DNA from: Trema orientale
Taxonomy: Eukaryota; Streptophyta; Magnoliopsida; Rosales; Cannabaceae
Direction of reading: 5' to 3'
Assembly: GCA_002914845.1 (NCBI GenBank)
Contig: JXTC01000009.1
Coordinates: 503,509 to 567,508 of the forward strand
DNA length: 64,000 bases
Shown piece by piece: positions 63,656 through 64,000 of this stretch. The position numbers were made by a program, and so were the translations under genes. Numbering within the stretch: the first letter of the stretch is position 1; each line of letters starts with the position of its first letter. The notes beneath the pieces were generated by a model. That model was not told the origin of the DNA. It saw only the letters and a list, made by a program, of their open reading frames with translations, and did no database searches.

Positions 63656-64000
<345 letters not shown>

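Overview
This is eudicot plant nuclear DNA: AT-rich, intron-rich genes with GT-AG splice sites, plant-only families and dense small transposons. Species is not identifiable from the sequence. One assembly gap of 452 N (30041-30492) and a single N (20208) are present. All exon boundaries below were read by eye from splice signals and family similarity; no transcript evidence was available.

Layout. A single-exon SAUR gene lies near the left edge (minus). After AT-rich DNA holding a CACTA-type MITE and a hAT-type MITE comes a 14-exon dolichol kinase gene (minus, 11342-16888, 566 aa). A local tandem duplication follows (18.5-19.7 kb), one unit of which carries a hAT MITE with a perfect 8-bp target duplication.

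From about 21 to 40.6 kb lies the most unusual part: three related minus-strand copies of a chimeric locus in which a hAT transposase gene (BED zinc finger, DUF659, hAT dimerisation region) sits directly upstream of exons of a CALMODULIN-BINDING PROTEIN 60 (CBP60) gene. In copy 3 (35163-39983) five exons join without a frame break into one predicted 1055-aa hAT-CBP60 protein. In copy 2 (25503-28588) part of the CBP60 exon is replaced by a piece of a bHLH transcription factor gene, introns included, so the frame reads hAT to CBP60 to bHLH; an early nonsense codon breaks it. Copy 1 (about 21.0-24.8 kb) is a decayed, partly deleted version. Around 29.6-34.4 kb are nested MITEs with target duplications.

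The 41-47 kb interval is a transposon-rich spacer with two hAT MITEs, a tRNA-derived SINE flanked by a 13-bp duplication, and a 64-bp tandem repeat. An 11-exon ABCG3-type half-transporter gene (723 aa, minus, 47100-53778) follows, with atypical nucleotide-binding motifs. At 57060-60725 is an element with about 170-bp terminal inverted repeats, apparently a Pack-MULE, that holds a captured fragment of a BIG-type ARF-GEF gene, a long-TIR MITE and a solo-LTR-like insertion. The window ends in the first two exons of a CDC48 (p97) gene on the plus strand.

The intact conserved genes (SAUR, dolichol kinase, ABCG3, CDC48) have unrelated roles and do not form a functional cluster; their spacing is set by transposon accumulation.
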